This document shows, piece by piece, positions 26,445 to 36,351 of a stretch of DNA of 64,000 nt. The notes under the pieces are model-generated. The model did not search any database. It was not told the DNA's origin and saw nothing but the letters and a program-made list of their open reading frames with translations. The position numbers and the translations under genes are program-made. The stretch spans positions 124,001 through 188,000 of the forward strand of contig CANMAW010000007.1 of assembly GCA_947495915.1 (NCBI GenBank), written 5' to 3'. Positions within the stretch are counted from its first letter, which is position 1. Each line of letters starts with the position of its first letter. Source of the stretch: Maribacter algarum (ex Lu et al. 2025) (nom. illeg.). GTDB lineage: Bacteria > Bacteroidota > Bacteroidia > Flavobacteriales > Flavobacteriaceae.

Positions 26445-26984
26445 CTATATCGTAAAGGTTCGCTTCTTTTTATGTTCACTTTCATCATAACGCTCTACAC
26501 ATTCATGATAAATTTTGATAGCTTCTTTGGCATTACCCCAACCACCTGTATCAACTTTCTTTTGTTCTAAATCTTTATATACTTTGAAGAAATGCTTGAT
26601 TTCTTTAAGTCGATGCGGATTAATATCACTTAGGTCAAATTTCTTATTCCATACAGGATCACTAATAGGAACACAAATTATTTTTTCATCAGGTCCTTTC
26701 TCGTCTGTCATATGAAATACTCCAATTGGCCTCACCTCCATTACAACCATAGGATACGTTGGCTCAGTACCTAACACTAAAACATCTAAAGGGTCTTGAT
26801 CTAAAGCTAAAGTTTCGGGTACAAAACCATAATCACCAGGATACATCATTGATGAAAATAACATGCGATCAAACCTTATCTTATTTAAGGTAAAGTCATA
26901 TTCGTACTTATTTCTGCTTCCTTTTGGAATTTCAATTAATACATCAAAAGTTATATCGGTATCTGGGGTAATTTCTTTACTCAT
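26445..26984 (-). CDS. ppa: soluble inorganic pyrophosphatase (family I)
   Basis: 179 aa. Conserved family I residues: 'EIPKGSRNKYEYD' near residue 18, 'YPGDYGFVP' near 50 and the metal-binding 'DQDPLDVLVLG' near 62, later 'DEKIICVP' and 'KHFFKVYKDLE'. It is cytosolic and hydrolyses pyrophosphate from biosynthesis. It stands next to the membrane pyrophosphatase but is terminated before it, so the two are separately transcribed. Confidence 0.97.
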   Translation of the reverse strand: MSKEITPDTDITFDVLIEIPKGSRNKYEYDFTLNKIRFDRMLFSSMMYPGDYGFVPETLALDQDPLDVLVLGTEPTYPMVVMEVRPIGVFHMTDEKGPDEKIICVPISDPVWNKKFDLSDINPHRLKEIKHFFKVYKDLEQKKVDTGGWGNAKEAIKIYHECVERYDESEHKKKRTFTI

Positions 26985-27131
26985 ATTAGTGTTTGTTTAG
27001 AGATGCAAATATAAGCTAACGGTTCAGTTATGAACTTAGTATATATATTAAAACTTGGTTAAATCATGAACATAATTATGCATTTAAAAAACTTGATGAT
27101 AAAATCAATATCTAGCTAAAGCGATATTAAA

Positions 27132-29633
27132 TTAGAAGTTAAATCCGAAAGTACCTGTAATGCTAAATGGTCTCGCATTTGGGCTATCTAAGTAATTTCC
27201 TCGAAAATTAAAATCAACGCGAAGTATCTTAAAAATATTTCCTACTCCCACAGAGTATTCATAATAAATTTTATCAGATGGCGCTTGTAGCAGAGTTGTT
27301 ATTGAGGCTGGTGCACTCAATGCTTTGTTTTCATCAGATAATTCTCCCCATACACCTCGTAAAGCTATTATTTCTCTCAAATTTAGTTTTCTTAAAAACG
27401 GAACTCTTGAAAACAATCGCCCATTAAAATTATGCTCTAAATGCAATGATGCATAGGTATCGGTTACAAATTCATAAAAATCTAAATTTGGAAATGTGCC
27501 ATAGTTTGAAAAAAATGTTTGGTTACCAGGCACCACACTTAACAACCCTAAAGGAACCTCACCAAAAGTTTTACCAATTTCTAAGGTACTAAATAAGCGA
27601 CCAAAACCGCCTACTTGCCAAGGTTGACTGTACGAAAATTGTAAACGATCATAGCTAAAATCGCTATTCATTGCCCCTTCAATACCTCGGGTGTATTTTA
27701 ATAAAAGTGTGCTATAATTATCATTAATATCTCTGCGCTCAACACCGTAGCCAATGGTACGTTTACCTGGTGTGTAAATAATCAGAGCATTCAAGTCAAG
27801 TTGTCGAATTTCAGAAGAAACTCCCGTGGGCGAATCAGCATTCACATAATCAAGACTAAAATCATTAGGTAACGCTGAACTTAGCGTTCGAAAAGTACCC
27901 CCAACTCCAATTCTAAAATTAGTACGTGGTTCTATCTCTAAACTCAAGGCGCTCAAATTAATATTCGTTAGTCTATTATTTGCCCCAACAGTTAATAATG
28001 AAGAAGAGGCAATACTTCTTCCTAAAACATCATTTGTAGCCGTTAAACTCACCCCCAATTGCTCTATATCACGCCTATTCCCTCCTGATATAATAAGTCT
28101 ACTTTTTCGATCTAATATTGCTTTACCTGAAATTCCTGTTTTAAATTTACGATCAGCAAATCCGTAGGCAGTATAACCTTCCAAACGCCATAAATCATTT
28201 TCTCCAAAGTAAGTTCTTGCTCCTATTCTAACTCGAGCTCCTTCAGCATCATTGTATCCGAAGAAATCATATACCGAACCTAGATCTACATTCCATTTAT
28301 CAATTTCAACATACCCTGAGCCTAAAATACTAACGAGATTATAGTATGATTTAAATTTAGGAACGGTTTTTAAAGTATCTAGTAGCTTGTATATTCCAGC
28401 TTCATCTTTATTTAAGTTTTCTAATCGGTTAGCAGCCCAAAAATCATCACTTTTTACGACCAATGCAGGATCAAAGGGATTCTTATCTGTTTTATAAAAT
28501 TCTTTAGGCTTTTCTTCGTCAAACTTATAGTTATCGTAAACGGTAGTTCGTTTTCCATAAACACCTCGCGATTCTTCTTTTTTCTGAAAACTAAAATCAC
28601 TGAGCATGTAATCTCGTTTTAACAAAAAAATAGAATCATTAACTACATCAAATTCTTGCTCAATATAAATTTCTTTAACCCAGTTAATGTTAGCACTTTT
28701 GGTTACCTCCAAATTAATATTCTTTATCGCATAGGTAGAATCATTAACCCAAAAATCGCCTTTAAAAGTTAACTCATTTTTACGTCTTGGATAATAGACA
28801 ATATTATAACACCATTTATTGTCAATGAAAGCACTATCTCTTAAAGCATAATTATAGGTGTCAACCCCAGTTCGTGAAAGCGGACTCGTAAAACTCTTGT
28901 CAAAAAACTTTAGATAATTATCATAAATATCATACTCTTGATAAAGATCTGCTACAAAAGCTATTATTGCTTGATTATTATCAAAACCAGAGTTTTTATT
29001 GCCTATTATATTCTCCTTTTCTTCTTTCAGCTTATTATCACCATAGACTTCTGAAAAAGTTTCATTTAAGAATATTGGCAAATAGGTTTTACCGGTAATT
29101 CTTGAGGTATCTAAATCTTGAAAGATAAATTCTAACCCTTTGAAAATTTTTCTTTTCATTAGAACACTATCAATTGTATTCAAGTCGAATTCAACTTTCT
29201 CATATTTATCAAAAGCATATTGATCAAACTTTCGCAAGCCATTAACACGCTTCTTTGCCCAAATTTTTCGTAAAATATCGACTGCTGGATTATTCTTTTT
29301 CGATTGCTTGCCAGATATTAGCACAACTTCATCAAGCTGCTCTGTGCTTTCAACCATTATAATTTCTAAGTCGTACATTACCTTAGAGGTCAATACTATT
29401 TCTTTATCAGTATAACCGATAAAAGAAATCAATAGCGTTTCATACGTCTCTTCAGACTCCATATAAAATCGACCATTATCATTGGTAATAGTACCTTCAT
29501 TAGAGTTTTTGAAAATTACATTTGCGAATGCTACAGGCTCACCCATTTCGTCAACAACCAGGCCACTAACTTTAGATTGTGCGCTGACCACATTAACAAA
29601 AAGAAATAGGAATAAAAAAAGAAAATGTTTCAT
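27132..29633 (-). CDS. DUF5686 outer-membrane protein with carboxypeptidase-regulatory-like domain
   Basis: 833 aa. It has a signal peptide (cleavage after 'VVSAQ'), then a carboxypeptidase D-like beta-sandwich ('VSGLVVDEMGEPVAFANV') to about residue 105. The long remainder is the DUF5686 region, whose last part has repeated amphipathic strands and ends in 'FSITGTFGFNF', typical of an outer-membrane barrel. Common in Bacteroidota; function unknown. It follows pdhB on the same strand, after a terminator. Confidence 0.88.
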   Translation of the reverse strand: MKHFLFLFLFLFVNVVSAQSKVSGLVVDEMGEPVAFANVIFKNSNEGTITNDNGRFYMESEETYETLLISFIGYTDKEIVLTSKVMYDLEIIMVESTEQLDEVVLISGKQSKKNNPAVDILRKIWAKKRVNGLRKFDQYAFDKYEKVEFDLNTIDSVLMKRKIFKGLEFIFQDLDTSRITGKTYLPIFLNETFSEVYGDNKLKEEKENIIGNKNSGFDNNQAIIAFVADLYQEYDIYDNYLKFFDKSFTSPLSRTGVDTYNYALRDSAFIDNKWCYNIVYYPRRKNELTFKGDFWVNDSTYAIKNINLEVTKSANINWVKEIYIEQEFDVVNDSIFLLKRDYMLSDFSFQKKEESRGVYGKRTTVYDNYKFDEEKPKEFYKTDKNPFDPALVVKSDDFWAANRLENLNKDEAGIYKLLDTLKTVPKFKSYYNLVSILGSGYVEIDKWNVDLGSVYDFFGYNDAEGARVRIGARTYFGENDLWRLEGYTAYGFADRKFKTGISGKAILDRKSRLIISGGNRRDIEQLGVSLTATNDVLGRSIASSSLLTVGANNRLTNINLSALSLEIEPRTNFRIGVGGTFRTLSSALPNDFSLDYVNADSPTGVSSEIRQLDLNALIIYTPGKRTIGYGVERRDINDNYSTLLLKYTRGIEGAMNSDFSYDRLQFSYSQPWQVGGFGRLFSTLEIGKTFGEVPLGLLSVVPGNQTFFSNYGTFPNLDFYEFVTDTYASLHLEHNFNGRLFSRVPFLRKLNLREIIALRGVWGELSDENKALSAPASITTLLQAPSDKIYYEYSVGVGNIFKILRVDFNFRGNYLDSPNARPFSITGTFGFNF

Positions 29634-29678
29634 TTGAAGATTAATGTTCTCGACCGAACTTTATCAAATAGTATACCA

Positions 29679-29714
29679 ATAAAAATGCTTCGCCAACTTT
29701 TAGTCGACGAAGCA
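29679..29714 (-). terminator. terminator of pdhB
   Basis: On the minus strand TGCTTCG...CGAAGCA encloses a shorter imperfect stem and is followed by TTTTTATT. It is 26 bp after the pdhB stop. Confidence 0.75.
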
Positions 29715-29739
29715 AAGGTATCGTTACAAAATTTGTTTT

Positions 29740-30717
29740 TTACTTATATAACACTTTCTTAACAGCATTAACCACATCTTTATGGTTTGGCAGCCATTCT
29801 TCAAGCAAAACTGGTGAGTAAGGTGCTGGCGTATCAGCGGTATTGATTTTTTCAATGGGAGCATCTAAGAAATCAAATGCATGTTTTTGAACATGAAACG
29901 TTATTTCAGTAGCTACGTTACCAAACGGCCATGCTTCCTCTAAGATTACTAAACGGTTTGTTTTCTTTACAGAATTTAAAATAGCGTCATAATCCATTGG
30001 TTTTACTGTTCTCAAATCGATGATTTCACAGCTTATTCCTTCCTTTTCTAATTCATCTGCCGCTTTATCAGCTTCTTTAATGATTTTTCCAAAAGAAACT
30101 ATAGTAACATCATTACCCGATCTTCTAATATCAGCGACGCCCAAGGGAATGGTATATTCTCCTTCAGGAACTTCACCTTTATCACCATACATTTGCTCAG
30201 ACTCCATAAAAATTACTGGATCATCATCGCGAATCGCAGACTTCAATAAACCTTTAGCATCAGCAGGATTTGAAGGCACAACCACTTTCAAACCAGGACA
30301 ATTTGCATACCAGCTCTCAAAAGCTTGAGAGTGTGTTGCTGCCAATTGACCTGCAGAAGCCGTAGGCCCTCTAAAAACTATAGGACAAGGAAATTGTCCA
30401 CCTGACATTTGGCGAATTTTAGCCGCATTGTTTATAATCTGATCAATACCAACAAGGGCAAAATTAAAGGTCATAAACTCAATTATTGGTCGATTACCAG
30501 TCATTGTTGAGCCAACACCAATACCTGCAAAACCTAATTCAGAAATAGGCGTATCAATAACGCGCTTTTCACCAAACTCATCTAACATTCCTTTTGAAGC
30601 CTTATAAGCGCCGTTATACTCGGCAACTTCTTCACCCATTAAATAAATGGATTCATCTCTTCTCATTTCTTCTGACATCGCCTCGCAAACAGCTTCTCTG
30701 AATTGTAGTGTCTTCAT
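29740..30717 (-). CDS. pdhB: pyruvate dehydrogenase E1 component, beta subunit
   Basis: 325 aa, transketolase-like fold: 'FREAVCEAMSEEMRRD', the thiamine pyrophosphate contact region 'MGEEVAEYNGAYKASKG', then 'RGPTASAGQLAATHSQ' and C-terminal 'LEEAWPFG'. With PdhA it decarboxylates pyruvate and acetylates the lipoyl domains of PdhC. Unlike many bacteria, pdhB is 21 kb away from pdhA-pdhC. It is divergent from etfBA, and the shared 167-bp gap contains a long palindrome, so the two may be co-regulated. Confidence 0.95.
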   Translation of the reverse strand: MKTLQFREAVCEAMSEEMRRDESIYLMGEEVAEYNGAYKASKGMLDEFGEKRVIDTPISELGFAGIGVGSTMTGNRPIIEFMTFNFALVGIDQIINNAAKIRQMSGGQFPCPIVFRGPTASAGQLAATHSQAFESWYANCPGLKVVVPSNPADAKGLLKSAIRDDDPVIFMESEQMYGDKGEVPEGEYTIPLGVADIRRSGNDVTIVSFGKIIKEADKAADELEKEGISCEIIDLRTVKPMDYDAILNSVKKTNRLVILEEAWPFGNVATEITFHVQKHAFDFLDAPIEKINTADTPAPYSPVLLEEWLPNHKDVVNAVKKVLYK

Positions 30718-30809
30718 ATTGTATGGTTTCTTATTTATGCTAAAAATGCATGCAAAAATATGAAAATATATATCAAAAAAACCTTCGTTGAAATCAAAAA
30801 AAGTTATAA

Positions 30810-30835
30810 AATTTACTATGCATGCATAGTAAATT
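30810..30835. promoter_or_regulatory. 26-bp perfect palindrome between pdhB and etfB
   Basis: AATTTACTATGCATGCATAGTAAATT is identical to its reverse complement. It covers the place expected for the -33 box of etfB, since a -7-like TATCTTAG lies at 30850-30857. A second, weaker site with the same core (ATGCATGCA, around 30746-30754) is near the pdhB start. The form suggests a dimeric TetR- or MarR-like repressor site. Confidence 0.8.
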
Positions 30836-30884
30836 AGGAAATTAATACCTATCTTAGCCCCGTCATTTTAAAGACCTTATTATA

Positions 30885-31625
30885 ATGAAAATATTAGTTT
30901 GTATAAGTAACGTACCGGATACTACTTCCAAAATAAATTTTACAGATGGTGATACAAAATTTGACTCTAATGGAGTACAATTTGTAATCAACCCTAACGA
31001 CGAATTTGGACTCACCAGAGCTATGTGGTTCAAAGAAAAACAAGGCGCTAGTGTTCATGTCGCAACCGTTGGTGGCCCTACTACTGAACCTACAATTAGA
31101 AAAGCATTAGCTATTGGTGCAGATGAGGCCTTTCGCGTTAATGCAGAACCTACAGATGGTTTTTTTGTTGCTGAGCAATTAGCCGAAGTTGTTAAGAACG
31201 GAAACTATGATTTAGTAATCGCAGGCCGCGAATCTATTGATTATAATGGCGGCATGGTACCAGGTATATTAGCAACACTTTTAGATATGAATTTTGTTAA
31301 TACCTGCATAGGATTAGAAATTGATGGCACCAATGCTACTGCCATGCGAGAAATTGATGGAGGAAAAGAAAAACTAACAACCTCACTACCATTGGTTATT
31401 GGCGGTCAAAAAGGTTTAGTTGAAGAAAGCGACCTAAGAATACCTAACATGCGTGGTATCATGATGGCCCGCAAAAAGGCATTAACTGTAATCGAACCAA
31501 TTAATGCATCTGCAGCTACTGCCGATACTAAGTTTGAAAAACCAGCTGCAAAAGGTGCTGTTAAACTAGTTGATAATGTTGATGATTTAGTAAACCTTCT
31601 TCATAACGAAGCAAAAGCAATTTAA
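30885..31625 (+). CDS. etfB: electron transfer flavoprotein, beta subunit
   Basis: 246 aa. Starts MKILVCISNVPDT as usual for the family; later 'AGRESIDYNGGMVPGILA' and the beta-subunit signature region 'LPLVIGGQKGLVEESDLRIPN'. EtfBA accepts electrons from acyl-CoA dehydrogenases and passes them to the quinone pool. It is followed by etfA after 12 bp. A palindrome overlaps its promoter, pointing to fatty-acid-type control. Confidence 0.96.
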   Translation: MKILVCISNVPDTTSKINFTDGDTKFDSNGVQFVINPNDEFGLTRAMWFKEKQGASVHVATVGGPTTEPTIRKALAIGADEAFRVNAEPTDGFFVAEQLAEVVKNGNYDLVIAGRESIDYNGGMVPGILATLLDMNFVNTCIGLEIDGTNATAMREIDGGKEKLTTSLPLVIGGQKGLVEESDLRIPNMRGIMMARKKALTVIEPINASAATADTKFEKPAAKGAVKLVDNVDDLVNLLHNEAKAI

Positions 31626-31637
31626 AAAAAGAAAATT

Positions 31638-32606
31638 ATGTCAGTATTAGTATATACAGAATCTGAAAACGGAAAATTCAAGAAAAATGCTTTTGAAGTT
31701 GCTTCTTATGCAAAAGCTGTAGCCGACGAACTTGGCACTTCAGTGACTGCAATTTCAATTAATGCAGATGAAAATGAAAGTTTAGGTAATTACGGGGTTT
31801 CTAAAGTATTAAATGTTTCAAACGAAAATTTAAACACTTTCAACGCAAAAGCTTTTGCAAACGCAATTAGTGAAGCCGCCACCAGTGAGGGAGCATCAGC
31901 GATTATTTTAAGCTCGAGCACAGACACCAAGTTTCTTGCTCCGATTGTCGCTGGCAAATTAAAGGCAGGCTATGTACCCAATGTGGTCGCTGCACCTGAG
32001 AGCACAAGTCCCTTTACGGTTAAACGCTCCGCTTTTAGTAATAAAGGGTTTGCCCAAACGCAAATCAATACCGACATCAAAGTGGTAGGCGTATCAAACA
32101 ATGCTTTTGGTGCTCATGAAAATACAACTACGGCTTCAGTGGAGGCTTTTAACCCAGCAATAAGTGATGCAGATTTTTCTACAAAATCGGTTGAAGTTGA
32201 CAAAGTAGTTGGAAAAGCAACCATTGCCGATGCAGATATTGTTGTTTCAGGAGGAAGAGGTCTTAAAGGCCCTGAAAATTGGGGGATGATTGAAGAATTA
32301 GCCGATGTTTTAGGTGCAGCTACTGCCTGCTCAAAACCTGTCTCTGATTTAGGCTGGAGACCCCATGGCGAACATGTTGGTCAAACTGGTAAACCTGTGG
32401 CAAGCAACTTATATATTGCTATCGGTATTTCAGGTGCAATACAACATTTAGCAGGGGTAAGCTCTTCAAAAGTTAAGGTGGTAATCAACACAGACCCTGA
32501 AGCCCCCTTCTTTAAAGCAGCTGACTATGGTATTGTTGGTGATGCCTTCGAAGTTATACCGCAGCTTATCGAAAAATTAAAAGAATTTAAAGCTCAAAAC
32601 GCTTAA
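31638..32606 (+). CDS. etfA: electron transfer flavoprotein, alpha subunit
   Basis: 322 aa. The FAD-binding C-terminal half is evident: 'VVSGGRGLKGPENWG' near residue 203, 'GQTGKPVASNLYIAIGISG' near 255 and 'INTDPEAPFFKAADYG' near 287. It partners EtfB in the same operon. Confidence 0.97.
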   Translation: MSVLVYTESENGKFKKNAFEVASYAKAVADELGTSVTAISINADENESLGNYGVSKVLNVSNENLNTFNAKAFANAISEAATSEGASAIILSSSTDTKFLAPIVAGKLKAGYVPNVVAAPESTSPFTVKRSAFSNKGFAQTQINTDIKVVGVSNNAFGAHENTTTASVEAFNPAISDADFSTKSVEVDKVVGKATIADADIVVSGGRGLKGPENWGMIEELADVLGAATACSKPVSDLGWRPHGEHVGQTGKPVASNLYIAIGISGAIQHLAGVSSSKVKVVINTDPEAPFFKAADYGIVGDAFEVIPQLIEKLKEFKAQNA

Positions 32607-32631
32607 TTTTTGTTAATTTGCCCTATTGTAA

Positions 32632-32685
32632 AAGGGCTGTTCAAACTAATTGGTCAACCCTTTTTGTTTGAACAGCCTTTCTTAG
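32632..32685 (+). terminator. terminator after etfA
   Basis: GGCTGTTCAAAC (32635-32646) pairs with GTTTGAACAGCC (32666-32677), followed by TTTCTTAGTTT. It ends the etfBA transcript just before the nuclease gene. Confidence 0.85.
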
Positions 32686-32697
32686 TTTAAAACTTCT

Positions 32698-33327
32698 ATG
32701 AGTTTAGTACGATTAAAAATAAAAGGAATTTCTTATAGCCAGACTCAAAATGGCGCTTATGCTCTTATTTTGAATGAGGTTGACGGCGATAGAAAATTAC
32801 CGATTGTAATAGGTGCGTTTGAAGCACAATCAATTGCCATTGCATTAGAAAAAGAGATAAAACCACCTAGACCGCTGACACATGATCTATTCAAGAATTT
32901 TTCTGACCGTTTTGAAATTGTAATAAAACAAGTAATTATTCACAAGTTAGTTGATGGCGTTTTCTATTCAAGTATTATTTGTGAACGTGATAAAATAGAA
33001 GAAATAATAGACGCCCGAACTAGTGATGCCATAGCCTTAGCACTACGTTTTAATGCACCTATTTTTACCTACAAAACCATTTTAGATAAAGCGGGTATTT
33101 TCTTGAAATTCTCTTCAAAAGATAAAGATAAAGAAGATGGTGACGACAGTATAATGGTTGACGAAATTCTGCAAGAAGGTGAAACGGTTGAAATTGAGCA
33201 AGGTGCCACTGATGGCTATACTGAACTCACAATTGACGAATTAAATAAAGAGCTCGAACGTGCTGTTGCCAGTGAAGATTATGAAAAAGCAGCCAAGTTG
33301 AGAGACGAAATTTCAAAACGTAATTAA
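32698..33327 (+). CDS. bifunctional nuclease family protein (DUF151) with UVR motif
   Basis: 209 aa. Residues 1-140 match the DUF151 bifunctional (RNase/DNase) nuclease fold: 'LPIVIGAFEAQSIAIALE' and 'IDARTSDAIALALR'. The tail (about 175-209, 'YEKAAKLRDEI') is a UvrB/UvrC-type interaction motif, a common arrangement in Bacteroidota. Cytosolic. It is upstream of nupC by 21 bp and possibly co-transcribed. Confidence 0.9.
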   Translation: MSLVRLKIKGISYSQTQNGAYALILNEVDGDRKLPIVIGAFEAQSIAIALEKEIKPPRPLTHDLFKNFSDRFEIVIKQVIIHKLVDGVFYSSIICERDKIEEIIDARTSDAIALALRFNAPIFTYKTILDKAGIFLKFSSKDKDKEDGDDSIMVDEILQEGETVEIEQGATDGYTELTIDELNKELERAVASEDYEKAAKLRDEISKRN

Positions 33328-33348
33328 TCTATCAACACGCAAGTATAT

Positions 33349-35139
33349 ATGAAAATCAAACTTTGGATTTTAGTACTTGCGCTATTCATTTGTTTTTCAT
33401 CATTTGGACAAAACTTAATTTCTGCTGATTCTACCTCAAATGTAATTTTTGTTCCCCAAAAGACCGCTGACTTAAATTTAGCTAGATCATGGCAGCTTAA
33501 TGAGAATATCATTTACGAAGATTTAGCTGTTTATAAAGATAGTATTGCTGCTGAAGTTGAAGTGAACAAAGGTGCTGAGTTTCTTAGCTTAAACAACGAT
33601 GGCAGCTACACTGCTATTTTAAATGGTGTATCAACCAACGGTTTTTGGTTGAAAAACAAAAATCTTATCGTTTTTAAACAAAAGGCACCTATTGTGGTAG
33701 ATGTCTATTATCAAATCACCGAACAATCCAACATCGTATTGAAATTAAAAAATCAAAATTCGATTTTTACTTTTCTCTCTGAAGCACACCCTGATTTTGT
33801 TACTCTTAAGTCATCAAACAGTACAATAATTTCCAACCAAGATGTTTCGATATCAAGTATAATTCGAGGTCTTTTTGGCATGTTATCTTTATTATTTATC
33901 GCCTTTTTATTTAGTAGCAACAGAAGGGCAATCAATTGGAAAACAGTAGGATTTGGACTGGTGATTCAAATTTTTATTGCTATCGGAGTTTTAAAAGTTC
34001 CTTTTGTTCAACGGGCTTTTGAAAATGTTGGGAAAATTTTTGTGAGTATATTGGACTTTACTCGAGCAGGAAGTGAATTTCTCTTTTCTGGTATTATTGA
34101 TGTAAATTCTTATGGATTCATATTTGCCTTTCAGGTACTACCAACAATAATTTTCTTCTCTGCCTTAACTTCATTATTATTCTATTTAGGAGTAATTCAA
34201 AAAGTGGTTAAAGGGCTAGCCTGGTTACTTTCTAAATCTCTTGGTATTTCGGGGGCTGAAAGTCTTTCTGTAGCTGGCAACATTTTTCTAGGTCAAACGG
34301 AGGCACCGTTGCTTATTAAAGCCTACTTAGAAAAGATGAATAAATCTGAAATTCTTTTGGTAATGGTAGGCGGCATGGCCACCGTCGCCGGAGCTGTTCT
34401 GGCAGCATACATTGGCTTTCTTGGAGGTGATAATCCAGCATTGCGGCTTCAATTTGCAAAACATTTATTGGCAGCTTCTGTAATGGCAGCCCCAGGTGCA
34501 ATTATAATCTCAAAAATTCTATGTCCGCAAACGGAACCTATAAATACCGATGTTACGGTATCTACTGAAAAAATAGGCGCTAATATTTTAGACGCTATAT
34601 CAAACGGAACAACCGAAGGTTTACGATTAGCAGTGAATGTCGGGGCGATGCTTTTGGTTTTTGTTGCTTTCATCGCAATGTTAAACGGAATTTTCGGATG
34701 GACAGGTGAAGTCACTAATTTGAATACCTGGCTGGCCTCAAACACACAGTATGACAAACTATCTCTAGAAGCAATTCTTGGCACCGTCTTCGCACCATTG
34801 ATGTGGTTAATAGGAGTGGCGAAAGAAGATATGATGCTCATGGGACAGCTTTTAGGGGTCAAATTAGCCGCAAGTGAATTCATAGGATATATACAACTAG
34901 CAGATTTAAAGAATGCTGCAAATACTACCCATCTAGCATACAATAAATCTATTGTTATGGCTACATATATGTTATGTGGCTTTGCCAACTTTGCATCTAT
35001 TGGCATTCAAATTGGAGGCATAGGTTCATTAGCTCCAGGCCAACGAAAAACCCTTTCAAAGTTTGGTATGAAAGCCGTTTTAGGAGGTTCATTAGCCTCC
35101 CTACTTTCTGCCACTATTGCCGGAATGATTTTAGGGTAA
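33349..35139 (+). CDS. NupC-type concentrative nucleoside transporter with N-terminal extracytoplasmic domain
   Basis: 596 aa. A signal peptide (to 'SSFGQ') and a domain of about 150 residues precede the membrane part; the transporter core from about residue 180 has the NupC motifs 'GQTEAPLLIKAYLEKM' and 'VMVGGMATVAGAVLAAYIG'. It imports nucleosides with Na+ or H+. The extra front domain faces the periplasm and is of unknown role. thyA follows 92 bp later, consistent with nucleoside metabolism. Confidence 0.93.
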   Translation: MKIKLWILVLALFICFSSFGQNLISADSTSNVIFVPQKTADLNLARSWQLNENIIYEDLAVYKDSIAAEVEVNKGAEFLSLNNDGSYTAILNGVSTNGFWLKNKNLIVFKQKAPIVVDVYYQITEQSNIVLKLKNQNSIFTFLSEAHPDFVTLKSSNSTIISNQDVSISSIIRGLFGMLSLLFIAFLFSSNRRAINWKTVGFGLVIQIFIAIGVLKVPFVQRAFENVGKIFVSILDFTRAGSEFLFSGIIDVNSYGFIFAFQVLPTIIFFSALTSLLFYLGVIQKVVKGLAWLLSKSLGISGAESLSVAGNIFLGQTEAPLLIKAYLEKMNKSEILLVMVGGMATVAGAVLAAYIGFLGGDNPALRLQFAKHLLAASVMAAPGAIIISKILCPQTEPINTDVTVSTEKIGANILDAISNGTTEGLRLAVNVGAMLLVFVAFIAMLNGIFGWTGEVTNLNTWLASNTQYDKLSLEAILGTVFAPLMWLIGVAKEDMMLMGQLLGVKLAASEFIGYIQLADLKNAANTTHLAYNKSIVMATYMLCGFANFASIGIQIGGIGSLAPGQRKTLSKFGMKAVLGGSLASLLSATIAGMILG

Positions 35140-35231
35140 ACCTTCGTTGATAACCTTTTAATAAATTAGCGTAAAATCTCCTTTTTTAGGCCAACAAATT
35201 TCTAATTTAGTGCACGTTTAAACCAACAATA

Positions 35232-36056
35232 ATGCAACAGTATCACGATCTTCTTAAGCATGTTTTAGCCACAGGAAACCAAAAAGGAGACCGTACCGGC
35301 ACCGGTACTGTTAGTGTTTTTGGGTATCAAATGCGTTTTGATTTAAGCAAAGGCTTTCCAATGGTAACCACCAAAAAGTTACATCTAAAATCTATTATTT
35401 ACGAATTACTTTGGTTTTTAAAAGGTGATACCAATATCAAATACCTTCAAGAAAATGGTGTTCGTATTTGGAATGAATGGGCTGATGAAAATGGAGATCT
35501 TGGCCCGGTTTATGGTCATCAATGGCGCAACTGGAATAGCGATGAAATTGATCAAATTAAAGAAGTTATTCATTCATTGAAAAATAACCCCAATAGCAGA
35601 CGTATGCTTGTATCTGCGTGGAACCCCAGTGTTTTACCCGACACTTCAAAATCGTTTGCAGAAAACGTTGCCAATGGCAAAGCAGCTTTACCACCTTGCC
35701 ATGCATTTTTTCAATTTTACGTAGCAGACGGAAAACTTTCTTGTCAACTCTATCAACGTAGTGCTGATATCTTTTTAGGCGTACCTTTTAATATTGCTTC
35801 TTATGCATTGTTTACGATGATGATGGCTCAAGTTTGTGGCTATGAAGCTGGTGACTTCATACATACTTTTGGTGATGCCCATATCTATAATAATCACATG
35901 GAACAGGTGGAATTACAATTAAGTCGTGAGCCGCGTGCGTTGCCGAAAATGATTCTAAATTCAGAAATAAAAGATATTTTCGATTTTACTTTTGACGATT
36001 TTACTTTAGTTGATTATAACCCACACCCACATATTAAGGGCGTTGTAGCCATTTAG
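35232..36056 (+). CDS. thyA: thymidylate synthase
   Basis: 274 aa. The catalytic cysteine lies in '[12 protein letters not shown]' near residue 156, the folate/phosphate site has '[12 protein letters not shown]', and '[16 protein letters not shown]' binds dUMP. It makes dTMP from dUMP using methylene-tetrahydrofolate. The partner DHFR gene (folA) is 4.6 kb away. Confidence 0.97.
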   Translation: MQQYHDLLKHVLATGNQKGDRTGTGTVSVFGYQMRFDLSKGFPMVTTKKLHLKSIIYELLWFLKGDTNIKYLQENGVRIWNEWADENGDLGPVYGHQWRNWNSDEIDQIKEVIHSLKNNPNSRRMLVSAWNPSVLPDTSKSFAENVANGKAALPPCHAFFQFYVADGKLSCQLYQRSADIFLGVPFNIASYALFTMMMAQVCGYEAGDFIHTFGDAHIYNNHMEQVELQLSREPRALPKMILNSEIKDIFDFTFDDFTLVDYNPHPHIKGVVAI

Positions 36057-36187
36057 CAATTATTTTTTTTTAATTAACTTGGTAATTGGTAGTTTCATTT
36101 CACGACTATTATTAAATATCACTTAGGTGTTATTTTTCAATGATCAAGTTAGTTAATCCCAAAGTTATTTCAACCGCTTTGTCTAAT

Positions 36188-36222
36188 GGTTTCTAAATCC
36201 AAAAATATACGGATTTGAAACC
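36188..36222. repeat. imperfect inverted repeat between thyA and egtB
   Basis: GGTTTC-t-AAATCC and GGATTTGAAACC form a 12-bp stem with one bulged T. No U-run follows in either direction. The rest of the 295-bp gap is AT-rich with no other feature seen. It could be a leader structure for egtB or a weak end signal for thyA. Confidence 0.5.
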
Positions 36223-36351
36223 TTCATGTGATGTTTAAAAACTGGACAGAATTCTCTTGATTGATTTATTTAATAATTTAATGCCATAAAGTTGTCTTGT
36301 AGATCAAACATGAATTAACTAACAGCATATTTTTAAAGAATAACCATTACT

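Noticed and set aside
34449-35006. 185-aa minus-strand ORF
   Set aside because: Antisense frame of the NupC transporter; no start context and no recognisable domain.
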